From Saprospiraceae bacterium (GTDB lineage: Bacteria > Bacteroidota > Bacteroidia > Bacteroidales > JAIPBB01), in the NCBI GenBank assembly GCA_021739805.1, contig JAIPBB010000250.1, positions 1 to 8,076 of the forward strand: a stretch of DNA of 8,076 nucleotides. The letters run 5' to 3'. Made by a program: the position numbers and the translations under genes. Under the pieces are notes generated by a model. The model saw only the letters and a list, made by a program, of their open reading frames with translations. It was not told where the DNA came from and did not search any database. Below are positions 1 to 6,505 of this stretch, piece by piece. How positions within the stretch are numbered: the first letter of the stretch is position 1; the number at the start of each line of letters is the position of its first letter.

Positions 1-797
1 TGATCAAATCCAACGGATGTGTGGAATTCGATTTTTTTGTTTTGTTTCAATCCTTTACCACTTTTGGTTGTGATAACAAGTGCACCGTTGGCTGCTCTTA
101 ATCCATAAAGAGCTGTTGCGGCCCCACCTTTAAGTACGGTAAGAGACTCAATGTCTTCAGGGTTTAAGTCGATTGATCGGCTTGAGGTTGTAACACCACC
201 CACACCCCCTGAACCACCACCTGAAATAATCGGCATCCCATCAACAATCATCAATGGTTGGTTGTTTCCTGTGATAGATGCAGCACCACGGATTGTAATG
301 TAGGTAGATGCACCGGCATCACCAGCAGAACTGGTAATTTGTACACCTGATGTTCTACCAGCGATCGAGTTGATAATGTCTGCATTGGGCGTGTTGGCCA
401 ATACTTCCTGATCAACCTGTTGGACATTATATCCAAGGGCTTTTTTCTCTTTGGAAATACCAATTGCAGTAACAACTACTTCGTCCATGAGTACAATGTC
501 AGGGTCAAGAACTACATTGATTTCGTTAGAAGATCCAATTACTAAGTCCTTGGTTATCATTCCAACGTACTGAAAGCGGAGATGAGTGTACTCAGTTCTA
601 ATTGAAAGAGTATACTTACCATCGAGATCAGTTGTTGTACCAACTGTTGTACCAGGGACCACGACGGTTACTCCTGGAATTGGCAAACCATCTTCAGAAC
701 TGGTAACAGTACCAGTAATTACTTTTGTTTGCGCATTAGCTATTCCTATGCTTGCCAGAAAAAACAAACATGTTAGCCAAATTGTAAATTTTTTCAT
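1..797 (-). CDS. SusC/RagA-family TonB-dependent outer-membrane receptor, N-terminal part (3' end cut by window)
   Basis: This is the N-terminal 265 residues of a SusC/RagA-type TonB-dependent receptor; such proteins are usually near 1000 residues and import glycans, peptides or other ligands through the outer membrane with a SusD-like lipoprotein. Seen: a signal peptide (residues 1-22, ending near ANAQ), a carboxypeptidase-regulatory-like beta domain (about 25-102, with ITGTVTSSEDGLPIPGVTV and GTTTDLDGKYTLSI), the conserved MDEVVVTAIGI segment (104-114) leading into the plug, and a plug domain (about 115-250) with SIAGRTSGVQI, ITIRGAASI, LMIVDGMPI and the family signature VLKGGAATALYG followed by RAANGALVITTKSGKG. 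The start is the ATG at 797, directly before the signal peptide; no Shine-Dalgarno is present. The reading frame is open to the left edge. The usual GSRAANG is GLRAANG here. A susD partner would be expected beyond the left edge. The substrate cannot be told from this part. Confidence 0.96.
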   Translation of the reverse strand, partial: MKKFTIWLTCLFFLASIGIANAQTKVITGTVTSSEDGLPIPGVTVVVPGTTVGTTTDLDGKYTLSIRTEYTHLRFQYVGMITKDLVIGSSNEINVVLDPDIVLMDEVVVTAIGISKEKKALGYNVQQVDQEVLANTPNADIINSIAGRTSGVQITSSAGDAGASTYITIRGAASITGNNQPLMIVDGMPIISGGGSGGVGGVTTSSRSIDLNPEDIESLTVLKGGAATALYGLRAANGALVITTKSGKGLKQNKKIEFHTSVGFD

Positions 798-814
798 AAT
801 TAAAAAATTTGGTT
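798..814 (-). promoter_or_regulatory. Leader motif AACCAAATTT just upstream of the susC-like start
   Basis: The minus strand directly before the start reads AACCAAATTTTTTAATTATG, ending in the start codon. The equivalent 20 bases before the ankyrin-gene start (3068-3087) differ at only two positions, and related CCAAA-plus-T-run sequences precede the starts at 2753 and 6506. There is no Shine-Dalgarno sequence, as is usual in Bacteroidota, where A/T-rich bases upstream of the start are known to favour initiation. A role as a translation-initiation context is an inference; chance similarity in AT-rich DNA is possible. Confidence 0.35.
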
Positions 815-1039
815 AATAAAATGTTAAATAAACAATCATTTACTGCCTGAGAACCTTTTCATTAAAGCATCAGGTACAGAAAATTTCATATATGGAACAG
901 AGCTGGCAGACAGCTTGCCATTGCAATCAATCACAGTAGGATTTTAAATGTTATGTCTTATTCTTGAGAATGGTTTGGTTTTATTTTTATGATCAGAATA
1001 AACATGATAAACAATATGAATGGGCATTTCAGGTTGTCG

Positions 1040-1301
1040 CATTGATTAATTATTATGTCTCCCAGAACCAAAATATTGCCGACTTTCACAATTCTATAGA
1101 AAGTGGTCATGTTTAGGAATAAAACCTTTAATTATCATCTATACCTGAATCGTTTTTTAAAAGATTCAATTTTTCGATGTATTACTTACCGAGATATCCT
1201 ATACTTTGGATGCAAGATTCTCTTTGAAAGTAAAAAAGCTTGAACCAAATTTTTTATTAACCAAATAAATTAGTTCTGGGAGACATAATATTTCATCATT
1301 G
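1040..1301. repeat. Long inverted repeat bounding a ~204-bp segment; candidate invertible switch or MITE-like element
   Basis: The left arm at 1040-1068 and the right arm at 1273-1301 are reverse complements at 26 of 29 positions. The inner 18 bases are perfect: TATTATGTCTCCCAGAAC at 1051-1068, and its complement at 1273-1290. Similarity drops sharply inside the arms. The enclosed segment (1069-1272) has no gene. It contains a weak hairpin (1147-1167) and a near match to the -7 element on the plus strand, TATACTTTG at 1200-1208 (3-base instead of 2-base spacer). No target-site duplication is visible outside the arms. Inverted repeats of this size around a few hundred bases upstream of surface-protein genes are known in Bacteroides as recombinase-invertible promoters; short terminal inverted repeats also mark MITEs. 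The repeat is certain; its function is not. No recombinase gene is in the window. Confidence 0.85.
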
Positions 1302-1689
1302 TTTAAAAAGTCAGTGCTAATCTAAAAGCCACTTTAAAACCAATGTTGCATAATTACAATTAACAAAATAGATGTACAAAAATTTCAAAGAACTTACATA
1401 AATTTTCATTGGGCACTAATGTCAATTTATAGCAACATTATATTGATCCGGTTTTTAAAGCGCAGCAATAATCGCCCCCTGTTCAACAGAGAATTCGTTG
1501 TTTCAACTTTTACTTTATTTCTTTGGGGTGATTTAAAAGATATGCATTGAAATACGAGAAAAAGCATATCAAAATTTAACCTTTCAAATAACTTGTTTTT
1601 ACTTTTTAGCATAAAAAACATCTTAGGCTGTTAGCTATCAACAGATGCTAAAATATGTTCTTGGATATATTGGAGTCAATGAGGATTTG

Positions 1690-1712
1690 TTCTCAATTTT
1701 TAAAAATGAGAA
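1690..1712. repeat. AT-rich palindrome 88 bases past the LuxR-type gene; possible weak terminator
   Basis: TTCTCA (1690-1695) and TGAGAA (1707-1712) flank TTTTT and AAAAA, with one unpaired A at 1696, giving an 11-bp stem with almost no loop. It lies downstream of the minus-strand LuxR-type gene, where a terminator would be expected. There is no clean T run after either side beyond the stem itself, so it may equally be a protein-binding palindrome or chance in AT-rich DNA. A second small hairpin, AATAAT/ATTATT, lies at 1728-1744. Confidence 0.35.
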
Positions 1713-1799
1713 TAGTTACCTATACTAAATAATCAGAAATTATTGACCTTGAGGAATAAGAAATAGAAGAAATTAATGTTGGCGAGATAAGCAGTTAGC

Positions 1800-2753
1800 T
1801 TACTTAATTTTTACAAAAAAATGGATTAATTCATGCCTGGTTCTCACATTAAGCTTTTCATAAATATGAGAAATATGATTCTTTACCGTATGATAAGACA
1901 AAAATAAATGTTCCTTAATTTCATTGGTACTTTTACCATCAATTAATAACTCAATTACCTCAGTTTCTCCTTTCGATATTTTATATTTATTATAAATGGT
2001 ATTTAACTTATCTTCTTCTTTAATCAGAGTCGAAATCCTTTGAGCATAATCCATAAAAACAAATTTGGTCCATAAAAAAGGAATTACAATTGGCATTGAA
2101 TTAATAACAACAACAATTATCCCTCTATAAGTTTCAGCTACTTGTAATTTTTGAAATAAATAGACCATTATAATTGTAATGCCATCAGCTATTATAAACG
2201 ACAGGGTATAAACTTTACTAATTTTGATTCTTTCGCATTCCAGCTTTGTTTTAGCCCATACAAAATAGAAAATGATTAAGGTACCAAATTCCAAATAATA
2301 GGCCAGATTGCTAATCAAATTAAAATTATATCTGATAATATTTATCCAGGAAAATAATTTTTGCGTTTCTGGAATAAAAGTTCTAAAAACATTGCTAATG
2401 ATCAGGAAACCAGCAAAAGCAATTACCCATCTGTTATATTTTCTTGGAATTGGTCTGTCGCGGAAACTAAATAAAATATTAAGCATTAAGTAAAACAAAA
2501 ATAGCATCCCCATGCAGAAGACAAATATCATACATTCTAAATAATCTGCAAATCCATTCAAATCCAGATATTCCTTTGAGTATAGGATAACAAGTTGCAA
2601 ACCATTTAAAAAAACAAATACAATATTATATGTGAGAATGGCTTTAATAAAACCGTAAGGAAATGACTTATAGATTTGTTTTAGATAAAACGCAAACCAT
2701 ACACCTGCAAATAGCAATCCAAGTAAAGAGATCAATTTTAAATGTTCAACCAT
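1800..2753 (-). CDS. Membrane-anchored LuxR-type (HTH) transcriptional regulator with about seven TM segments
   Basis: This protein of 317 residues probably senses a signal in or at the inner membrane and controls transcription through a C-terminal DNA-binding domain. Seen: hydrophobic segments near residues 6-24, 38-58, 73-96, 108-126, 145-166, 181-200 and 211-233, then a short linker (about 236-256, possibly helical), then a LuxR/GerE-type helix-turn-helix at about 257-312. The helix-turn-helix shows the expected pattern: ISKGETEVIELLIDGKSTNEI, LFLSYHTVKNHISHIYEKLN, and a final VRTRHELIHFF. No receiver, kinase or PAS domain is visible, so it is not a standard response regulator. The start is the ATG at 2753; its leader has CCAAATATTTATAAATAATG and no Shine-Dalgarno. 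It is divergent from the ankyrin/PD40 gene and shares a 331-bp spacer with it, which makes that gene and possibly the MORN genes reasonable targets (inference). The inducing signal is unknown. Confidence 0.88.
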   Translation of the reverse strand: MVEHLKLISLLGLLFAGVWFAFYLKQIYKSFPYGFIKAILTYNIVFVFLNGLQLVILYSKEYLDLNGFADYLECMIFVFCMGMLFLFYLMLNILFSFRDRPIPRKYNRWVIAFAGFLIISNVFRTFIPETQKLFSWINIIRYNFNLISNLAYYLEFGTLIIFYFVWAKTKLECERIKISKVYTLSFIIADGITIIMVYLFQKLQVAETYRGIIVVVINSMPIVIPFLWTKFVFMDYAQRISTLIKEEDKLNTIYNKYKISKGETEVIELLIDGKSTNEIKEHLFLSYHTVKNHISHIYEKLNVRTRHELIHFFVKIK

Positions 2754-2964
2754 TATTTATAAATATTTGGCAAAAGAATAAGCTCACATTTTTTGATAAT
2801 TTCTACTATCAATAAAGTAGCTTATTTTTATTATTGATCATTACCTGAATATTTACCCTATCCATATTTGTACTAACCTATTTAATAAATTAATGGTTCT
2901 ATTCAGCTACACCTTCAATCAAAACATAATTTTTCTTATTTATCCTGTTTTTTTATTTATAATA

Positions 2965-2985
2965 GTAGGGTAAAAACGTACCTAC
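2965..2985. promoter_or_regulatory. Operator-like dyad upstream of the ankyrin/PD40 gene
   Basis: GTAGGGTA and TACCTAC form an inverted repeat (one extra G in the left half) around a short A-rich centre, about 100 bases upstream of the start at 3085 and inside the divergent spacer. One half-site also has an inverted copy at 2852-2860. The size and place fit a binding site for a dimeric regulator such as the adjacent LuxR-type protein, but nothing beyond symmetry and position supports this. Confidence 0.25.
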
Positions 2986-3067
2986 ACTATCATAATTATT
3001 TATTTGTTTAATATGGCGACAATGAAATCATCATTCCCAATCATTTTTTGAGAATAAAATATAGATC

Positions 3068-3084
3068 AACCAAATTTATTAATC
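3068..3084 (+). promoter_or_regulatory. Leader motif AACCAAATTT just upstream of the ankyrin/PD40 start
   Basis: AACCAAATTTATTAATCATG (3068-3087, including the start codon) matches the susC-like leader at 18 of 20 positions, with the same spacing to the ATG. It supports the ATG at 3085 as the start. Whether it acts in translation initiation or is the tail of a shared promoter architecture cannot be told from sequence. Confidence 0.35.
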
Positions 3085-4782
3085 ATGCAAACAAAAACAC
3101 TTAAAACCATTCTAGTCATCTTTGTGATGACTTTTTCAATTTCTGCCTCTTCGCAGGATATTTTCACAGCCATTATCCAAGGCGATTTTAACACTGCAAA
3201 ACATCTTATTGAATCCGATACAGCCAATGCCATCACTAAAAATCCGAGAGGGTTTTCCCCCATACATTTTGCTGCCAATTTTAATCAACTTGAGATTGCA
3301 AAATTATTGGTGGAAAAAGGAGCAAATCCATTTGAAGTAGGAACTTTTGGCCGTCAACCCATTCATTGGGCTGCAGCTACCGGAAGCTACGATGTGCTGG
3401 TATGGCTGAAAGAAATGGGAGCCGATCTGAATGCAAAAGATGCCAATAAACAGACACCAGTTTACCTGGCAGCCGTTAGGGGGCATAAAAAAAATGTCGA
3501 ATATTTATTATCTCAAAATGTCGATATCCAGACAGAAGGGGCTGGTGCTTTTGAACTATTCTATTTTTCAGCCACTTTAAACCTTCAGGGCATTATCGAG
3601 AAATTTATCCAATCCGATTTTAATTTTAAGGAGACGACAGATGATGGTTCCAATTTACTCATGGCTGCGGCTCTTGGTGGAAATATCGAATTGGTTAATA
3701 AGTGTGTTGAACGTGGATTGGACCTCAATCTGCTCAATGATTTTGGCGAATGTGCGCTCCACATTGCAATTCAAAAGAATAATGAGGACATGGTGAAAAC
3801 ACTGCTTGAGATGGGCGCTGATGTAAATATCGTGAATTTTAAGGGGGAAAATGCATTAGGAATTGCCCGAAAAAATGAAGCTGGTAGCTTAGTAAATTAT
3901 TTACTTTCAAAGGGAGCCCAAATCGCAAATCCTATAGTTTTGGATATGAAATATCCTGGCTTTAATATGCCTGGATCAACACCTGAACTTTTAGCCCCGG
4001 GTCTCATTTCCACACCCGATTTCGAGGAGCGGGATGTGATGTTCTCGCCCGATTTTAAAGAATTCTATTTCACAAAATATTCACGCACCACTGCCATGCC
4101 AATGACTATTCAACTTATGACCAAAACCAATGGTGAATGGTCAGCTCCTGAGCCTGCAAAATCATTTGGAAAATTTAATGCAGCTGAATGTTTTATCACC
4201 CATGACAATAAAAATATTTATTTTATATCACAACGTCCACCTGACGGAGGAGATGCCCCCACTCCCTGGGAAATTTGGATAGCGGACCGGATAGATAATG
4301 AATGGGCTAATTTTCGTTTGTTCGACACAACCCAACTCAAAGGCTGTTTTTATCCCAGCCTAACTAAAAGTGGAGAAATGTTATACACCGGGCTTGGCAA
4401 TGATCTTTATTTAACAAAAATAATTGATGGCAAAGTTGTTGATCCGAAGAAACTAGGACCTGAGATCAATACCGAATTAGGTGAATATAATGCAATGATT
4501 TCGCCAAACGGTGACTATATTATTTTTACCTCCCATGGATTTGAGGATCATTATGGAAATGGTGACCTGTATATTAGTTTTAGAAAAGATGATGGATCCT
4601 GGGCCCAGTCGATAAATATGGGGCCTGAAATAAATACAGAAGCCACTGAATATTGCCCCAATGTTTCTCCTGACGAGAAATATTTTTTCTTCACAAGCAA
4701 CAAAAAAGGAACCGAAGATATTTATTGGGTCGATGGTGCAATTATTGATCAACTTAGATCCACTTCATTAAGAAGCAAATAA
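3085..4782 (+). CDS. Exported ankyrin-repeat protein fused to a C-terminal PD40/TolB-like beta-propeller
   Basis: This protein of 565 residues is probably periplasmic or surface-located and mediates protein or ligand binding; no catalytic motif is visible. Seen: a signal peptide (residues 1-24, ending near SASSQ), then about seven ankyrin repeats over roughly 25-282, of which the clearest are 55-86 (GFSPIHFAANFNQLEIAKLL), 88-119 (RQPIHWAAATGSYDVLVWLK), 121-152 (TPVYLAAVRGHKKNVEYLL), 187-218 (LLMAAALGGNIELV) and 220-251 (ALHIAIQKNNEDMVKTLLEM); the unit at 153-185 is degenerate. From about 300 to 550 there are PD40 (WD40-like) propeller blades with the typical core 'SPD...FYFT': near 318-331, 368-382, 423-435, 470-483 and 525-539. 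The last two share a GPEINTE lead-in. PD40 repeats are common in Bacteroidota envelope proteins, often linked to OmpA domains; no OmpA domain is present here. The first MORN gene starts 77 bases downstream with no terminator between, so the two may be cotranscribed. Confidence 0.92.
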   Translation: MQTKTLKTILVIFVMTFSISASSQDIFTAIIQGDFNTAKHLIESDTANAITKNPRGFSPIHFAANFNQLEIAKLLVEKGANPFEVGTFGRQPIHWAAATGSYDVLVWLKEMGADLNAKDANKQTPVYLAAVRGHKKNVEYLLSQNVDIQTEGAGAFELFYFSATLNLQGIIEKFIQSDFNFKETTDDGSNLLMAAALGGNIELVNKCVERGLDLNLLNDFGECALHIAIQKNNEDMVKTLLEMGADVNIVNFKGENALGIARKNEAGSLVNYLLSKGAQIANPIVLDMKYPGFNMPGSTPELLAPGLISTPDFEERDVMFSPDFKEFYFTKYSRTTAMPMTIQLMTKTNGEWSAPEPAKSFGKFNAAECFITHDNKNIYFISQRPPDGGDAPTPWEIWIADRIDNEWANFRLFDTTQLKGCFYPSLTKSGEMLYTGLGNDLYLTKIIDGKVVDPKKLGPEINTELGEYNAMISPNGDYIIFTSHGFEDHYGNGDLYISFRKDDGSWAQSINMGPEINTEATEYCPNVSPDEKYFFFTSNKKGTEDIYWVDGAIIDQLRSTSLRSK

Positions 4783-4859
4783 GTTGCATTTTGGAACAAT
4801 AATTGCATAAATTTAGAAAACCTATAGAAGAATCAAATATTAACAAAAACTAAAATCTC

Positions 4860-5567
4860 ATGAAAAAATCAATTGGACTATTGTTTTTCTTCCTGATACC
4901 CATGTTTATGATCGCCCAACAAAAACAAACCGACTGTAAAGTTTTAGTTGAAGATTTGCAAGGTGTTTACAGGGGGGAATGTAAAAAAGGACTTGCCCAT
5001 GGTCAAGGTTCTGCACAGGGAAAGCATATTTATGAAGGAGAATTTAAAAAAGGTTATCCGGATGGAGAAGGTAAATATATTTGGGCAGGTGATGATTATT
5101 ATGAAGGCCAGTTTAAAAATGGAAAAAGAAATGGCTATGGCAAACACTATATGATGGTTGACGGGAAAAGCAGCTTTATTGAAGGATATTGGGTGAATGA
5201 TGCATATGTAGGTAAATCAAAAAATGAAAAGAAATATAATACCATCAGCAAATCAGGGATTGAGCGGGTAAATTATATTTTCAAAGGATTGGATGCCGGC
5301 AAAAACGAAATTATCATCCGCATCAAAAGAGCTGGCAATGATTTTATTGGAGATGTAGAACAATTAAATATTTCCGGCGACAGTGGTGATATGGTTGATT
5401 TACCGGGCCGTTTTGGATACGAAAATGTGAACTTTCCTTTCAAGGCAACACTTTCATTTGCTGCCCCTGGGAAAATGACCGTATCAGGTGCCGGCATGAA
5501 TATTCAATGTAAACTCAATTTTGAAATTTTGCTTGAAGGAAGCTGGGAAGTGGTTATTTTCATCTAA
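4860..5567 (+). CDS. Exported MORN-repeat protein, copy 1 of 3, with an unrecognised conserved C-terminal domain
   Basis: This is a secreted protein of 235 residues. Seen: a signal peptide (1-20, MKKSIGLLFFFLIPMFMIAQ), then three to four MORN repeats at about 37-118 (YRGECKKGLAHGQGSAQG; YEGEFKKGYPDGEGKYIWAG; YYEGQFKNGKRNGYG; a partial FIEGYWVNDAYVGK), then a domain of about 105 residues (131-235) with GIERVNYIFKG, NEIIIRIKRAG, SGD, RFGYENVNFPF and EGSWEVVIFI at the very C-terminus. MORN repeats generally bind lipids or proteins or act as spacers; the C-terminal domain is not one I recognise and is probably beta-rich. Cys26 and Cys41 lie either side of the first repeat start and could form a disulphide in the periplasm; Cys217 is a third cysteine. 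The gene follows the ankyrin/PD40 gene by 77 bases and ends 21 bases before a strong terminator. The role is unknown. Confidence 0.9.
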   Translation: MKKSIGLLFFFLIPMFMIAQQKQTDCKVLVEDLQGVYRGECKKGLAHGQGSAQGKHIYEGEFKKGYPDGEGKYIWAGDDYYEGQFKNGKRNGYGKHYMMVDGKSSFIEGYWVNDAYVGKSKNEKKYNTISKSGIERVNYIFKGLDAGKNEIIIRIKRAGNDFIGDVEQLNISGDSGDMVDLPGRFGYENVNFPFKATLSFAAPGKMTVSGAGMNIQCKLNFEILLEGSWEVVIFI

Positions 5568-5588
5568 AAAGAATCAAAGAAAGTATGG

Positions 5589-5622
5589 AAACCAGGTCAT
5601 TTGGAATGATCTGGTTTTTTTA
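5589..5622 (+). terminator. Rho-independent terminator after MORN copy 1
   Basis: AAACCAGGTCATT (5589-5601) pairs with AATGATCTGGTTT (5605-5617) around a three-base TGG loop: 13 pairs including one G-T wobble. The 3' arm runs straight into a T run (5615-5621). It begins 21 bases after the stop of MORN copy 1 and is the clearest terminator in the window. It implies that MORN copies 2 and 3 have their own promoter within 5622-5767. Confidence 0.85.
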
Positions 5623-5767
5623 TTTGATCAATGAAGTCCAATTTATGAAAACTATTTAAAAAGAAATCCGTCAAGAATAGGGTAATGTTCAAATTGTCAA
5701 TCATAATAACAATCAAGATATTATGACCTACTACATAGTATGTATCTTTTAATTAAAATTTTGACAG

Positions 5768-6463
5768 ATGAAAACATTTATATTAGTACTTGGCATCGTA
5801 AGCTTTTCTATTCTTTTAAATGCTCAGGTAAAAACTGACTCAAGTTCAGTACTTGTAGCCGAACTAAAAGGTGAATACAGGGGCGCTAAGCTTAATGGCC
5901 TTGCAAACGGACAAGGTTCTGCGATGGGACAAAATATTTATATCGGAAATTTTAAAAACGGTTATCCGGATGGCGAAGGAAAATATATCTGGAGCGGAGA
6001 CGATTATTATGTCGGCCATTTTAAAAAAGGAAAAAGAAATGGTTTCGGCACACATTATTTAATGATTGATGGTAAAAGCAGCTATATAGAAGGCCAATGG
6101 AAAAAAGACCTGTATGTGGGAAAATTTGAAACTGACAAAGGTTATACCATTACCCGCAAATTTGGTGGTATCGACAGAATTAGTTATATATACAAAGGTA
6201 CATCCGGAACCAACGAAATTTCAATCAGATTAATGCGGAGCGGCGCATCTAAAAAACCACTGAACCGATCATTTTATGCAAACAGTGGAGATGTATTCGA
6301 AATTGAAAGCCCTTATAAATATGGTATTTCAAATATAGAATTTCCGTTTGCTGGCCAATTGCTTTTTTATGTAGAGAGCAAGATCGGAACTTCGCTCGTA
6401 AAATGTGAACTTGATTTTGAACTTACCAGAGAAGGAAGCTGGGAAATTATCATTTATGTATGA
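5768..6463 (+). CDS. Exported MORN-repeat protein, copy 2 of 3 (divergent copy lacking the paired cysteines)
   Basis: This protein of 231 residues is a paralogue of its two neighbours. Seen: a signal peptide (1-20, ending LLNAQ), MORN repeats at about 37-119 (YRGAKLNGLANGQGSAMG; YIGNFKNGYPDGEGKYIWSG; YYVGHFKKGKRNGFG; partial YIEGQWKKDLYVGK), and the shared C-terminal domain at about 131-231 (GIDRISYIYKG, NEISIRLMRSG, NSGD, YKYGISNIEFPF, EGSWEIIIYV). It lies between the other copies but is the most divergent of the three in both halves. The positions of Cys26 and Cys41 in copy 1 are non-cysteine here; only Cys213 in the C-terminal domain is present. The 200-bp upstream gap contains a terminator, so this gene probably starts a new transcript. 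TATCTTTT (5743-5750) is a one-mismatch match to the -7 element, without a clear -33 partner. Copy 3 starts 42 bases after its stop. Confidence 0.9.
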   Translation: MKTFILVLGIVSFSILLNAQVKTDSSSVLVAELKGEYRGAKLNGLANGQGSAMGQNIYIGNFKNGYPDGEGKYIWSGDDYYVGHFKKGKRNGFGTHYLMIDGKSSYIEGQWKKDLYVGKFETDKGYTITRKFGGIDRISYIYKGTSGTNEISIRLMRSGASKKPLNRSFYANSGDVFEIESPYKYGISNIEFPFAGQLLFYVESKIGTSLVKCELDFELTREGSWEIIIYV

Positions 6464-6505
6464 TAAAATTTATTGATACCTTTACAAGTCACCAAAATTT
6501 TCAAT

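Larger units (their letters stand above)
798..1799. other. Long intergenic region (about 1 kb) with inverted repeats and no convincing gene
   Basis: Both flanking genes are on the minus strand: the susC-like gene reads away to the left, and the LuxR-type gene ends at 1800. Both strands contain only short open frames without recognisable protein character (for example 1419-1550 plus and 1427-1621 minus, which overlap antisense). The region holds a long inverted repeat (1040-1301), a near-perfect palindrome (1690-1712), and small hairpins at 901-920 and 1147-1167. No CAAA occurs on the plus strand from 798 to 1068. The TTTG core of the Bacteroidota -7 element (TAnnTTTG) is therefore absent on the minus strand between the susC start and the first repeat arm. 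The susC promoter must lie further upstream, be of another sigma-factor type, or be supplied by the repeat-bounded segment. The region could also be decayed remains of accessory DNA. Confidence 0.7.
2754..3084. promoter_or_regulatory. Divergent intergenic region between the LuxR-type regulator and the ankyrin/PD40 gene
   Basis: This 331-bp, very AT-rich spacer must carry the 5' regions of both divergent genes. One-mismatch matches to the Bacteroidota -7 element on the plus strand are CATATTTG (2862-2869) and TTTATTTG (2999-3006); neither has a clear TTTG at the expected -33 spacing, so no promoter is assigned. TTTACCCTA (2852-2860) recurs inverted as TAGGGTAAA (2966-2974), and the latter is part of a dyad at 2965-2985. 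I see no coding sequence or RNA gene. Confidence 0.55.

Noticed and set aside
586..816. Plus-strand open frame of 76 codons
   Set aside because: It lies antisense to the clear SusC-type coding sequence, including its signal peptide, and its content is explained by that gene.
1147..1167. GAATC...GATTC hairpin inside the inverted-repeat segment as a terminator
   Set aside because: The stem is almost all A/T with a bulge, and no gene ends upstream of it; too weak to call.
1419..1550. Plus-strand open frame of 43 codons starting MSIYSNIILI
   Set aside because: It is short, with no recognisable family and no supporting leader or operon context; it could at most be a remnant.
1427..1621. Minus-strand open frame of 64 codons in the long intergenic region
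   Set aside because: Composition is low-complexity, basic and hydrophobic, no domain is recognisable, and it overlaps other equally short frames on the opposite strand. Nothing sets it apart from chance.
6473..6505. In-frame TTG extension of MORN copy 3
   Set aside because: It adds residues ahead of a clean signal peptide; the ATG at 6506 fits the length and pattern of the two paralogues and has a start-like leader.
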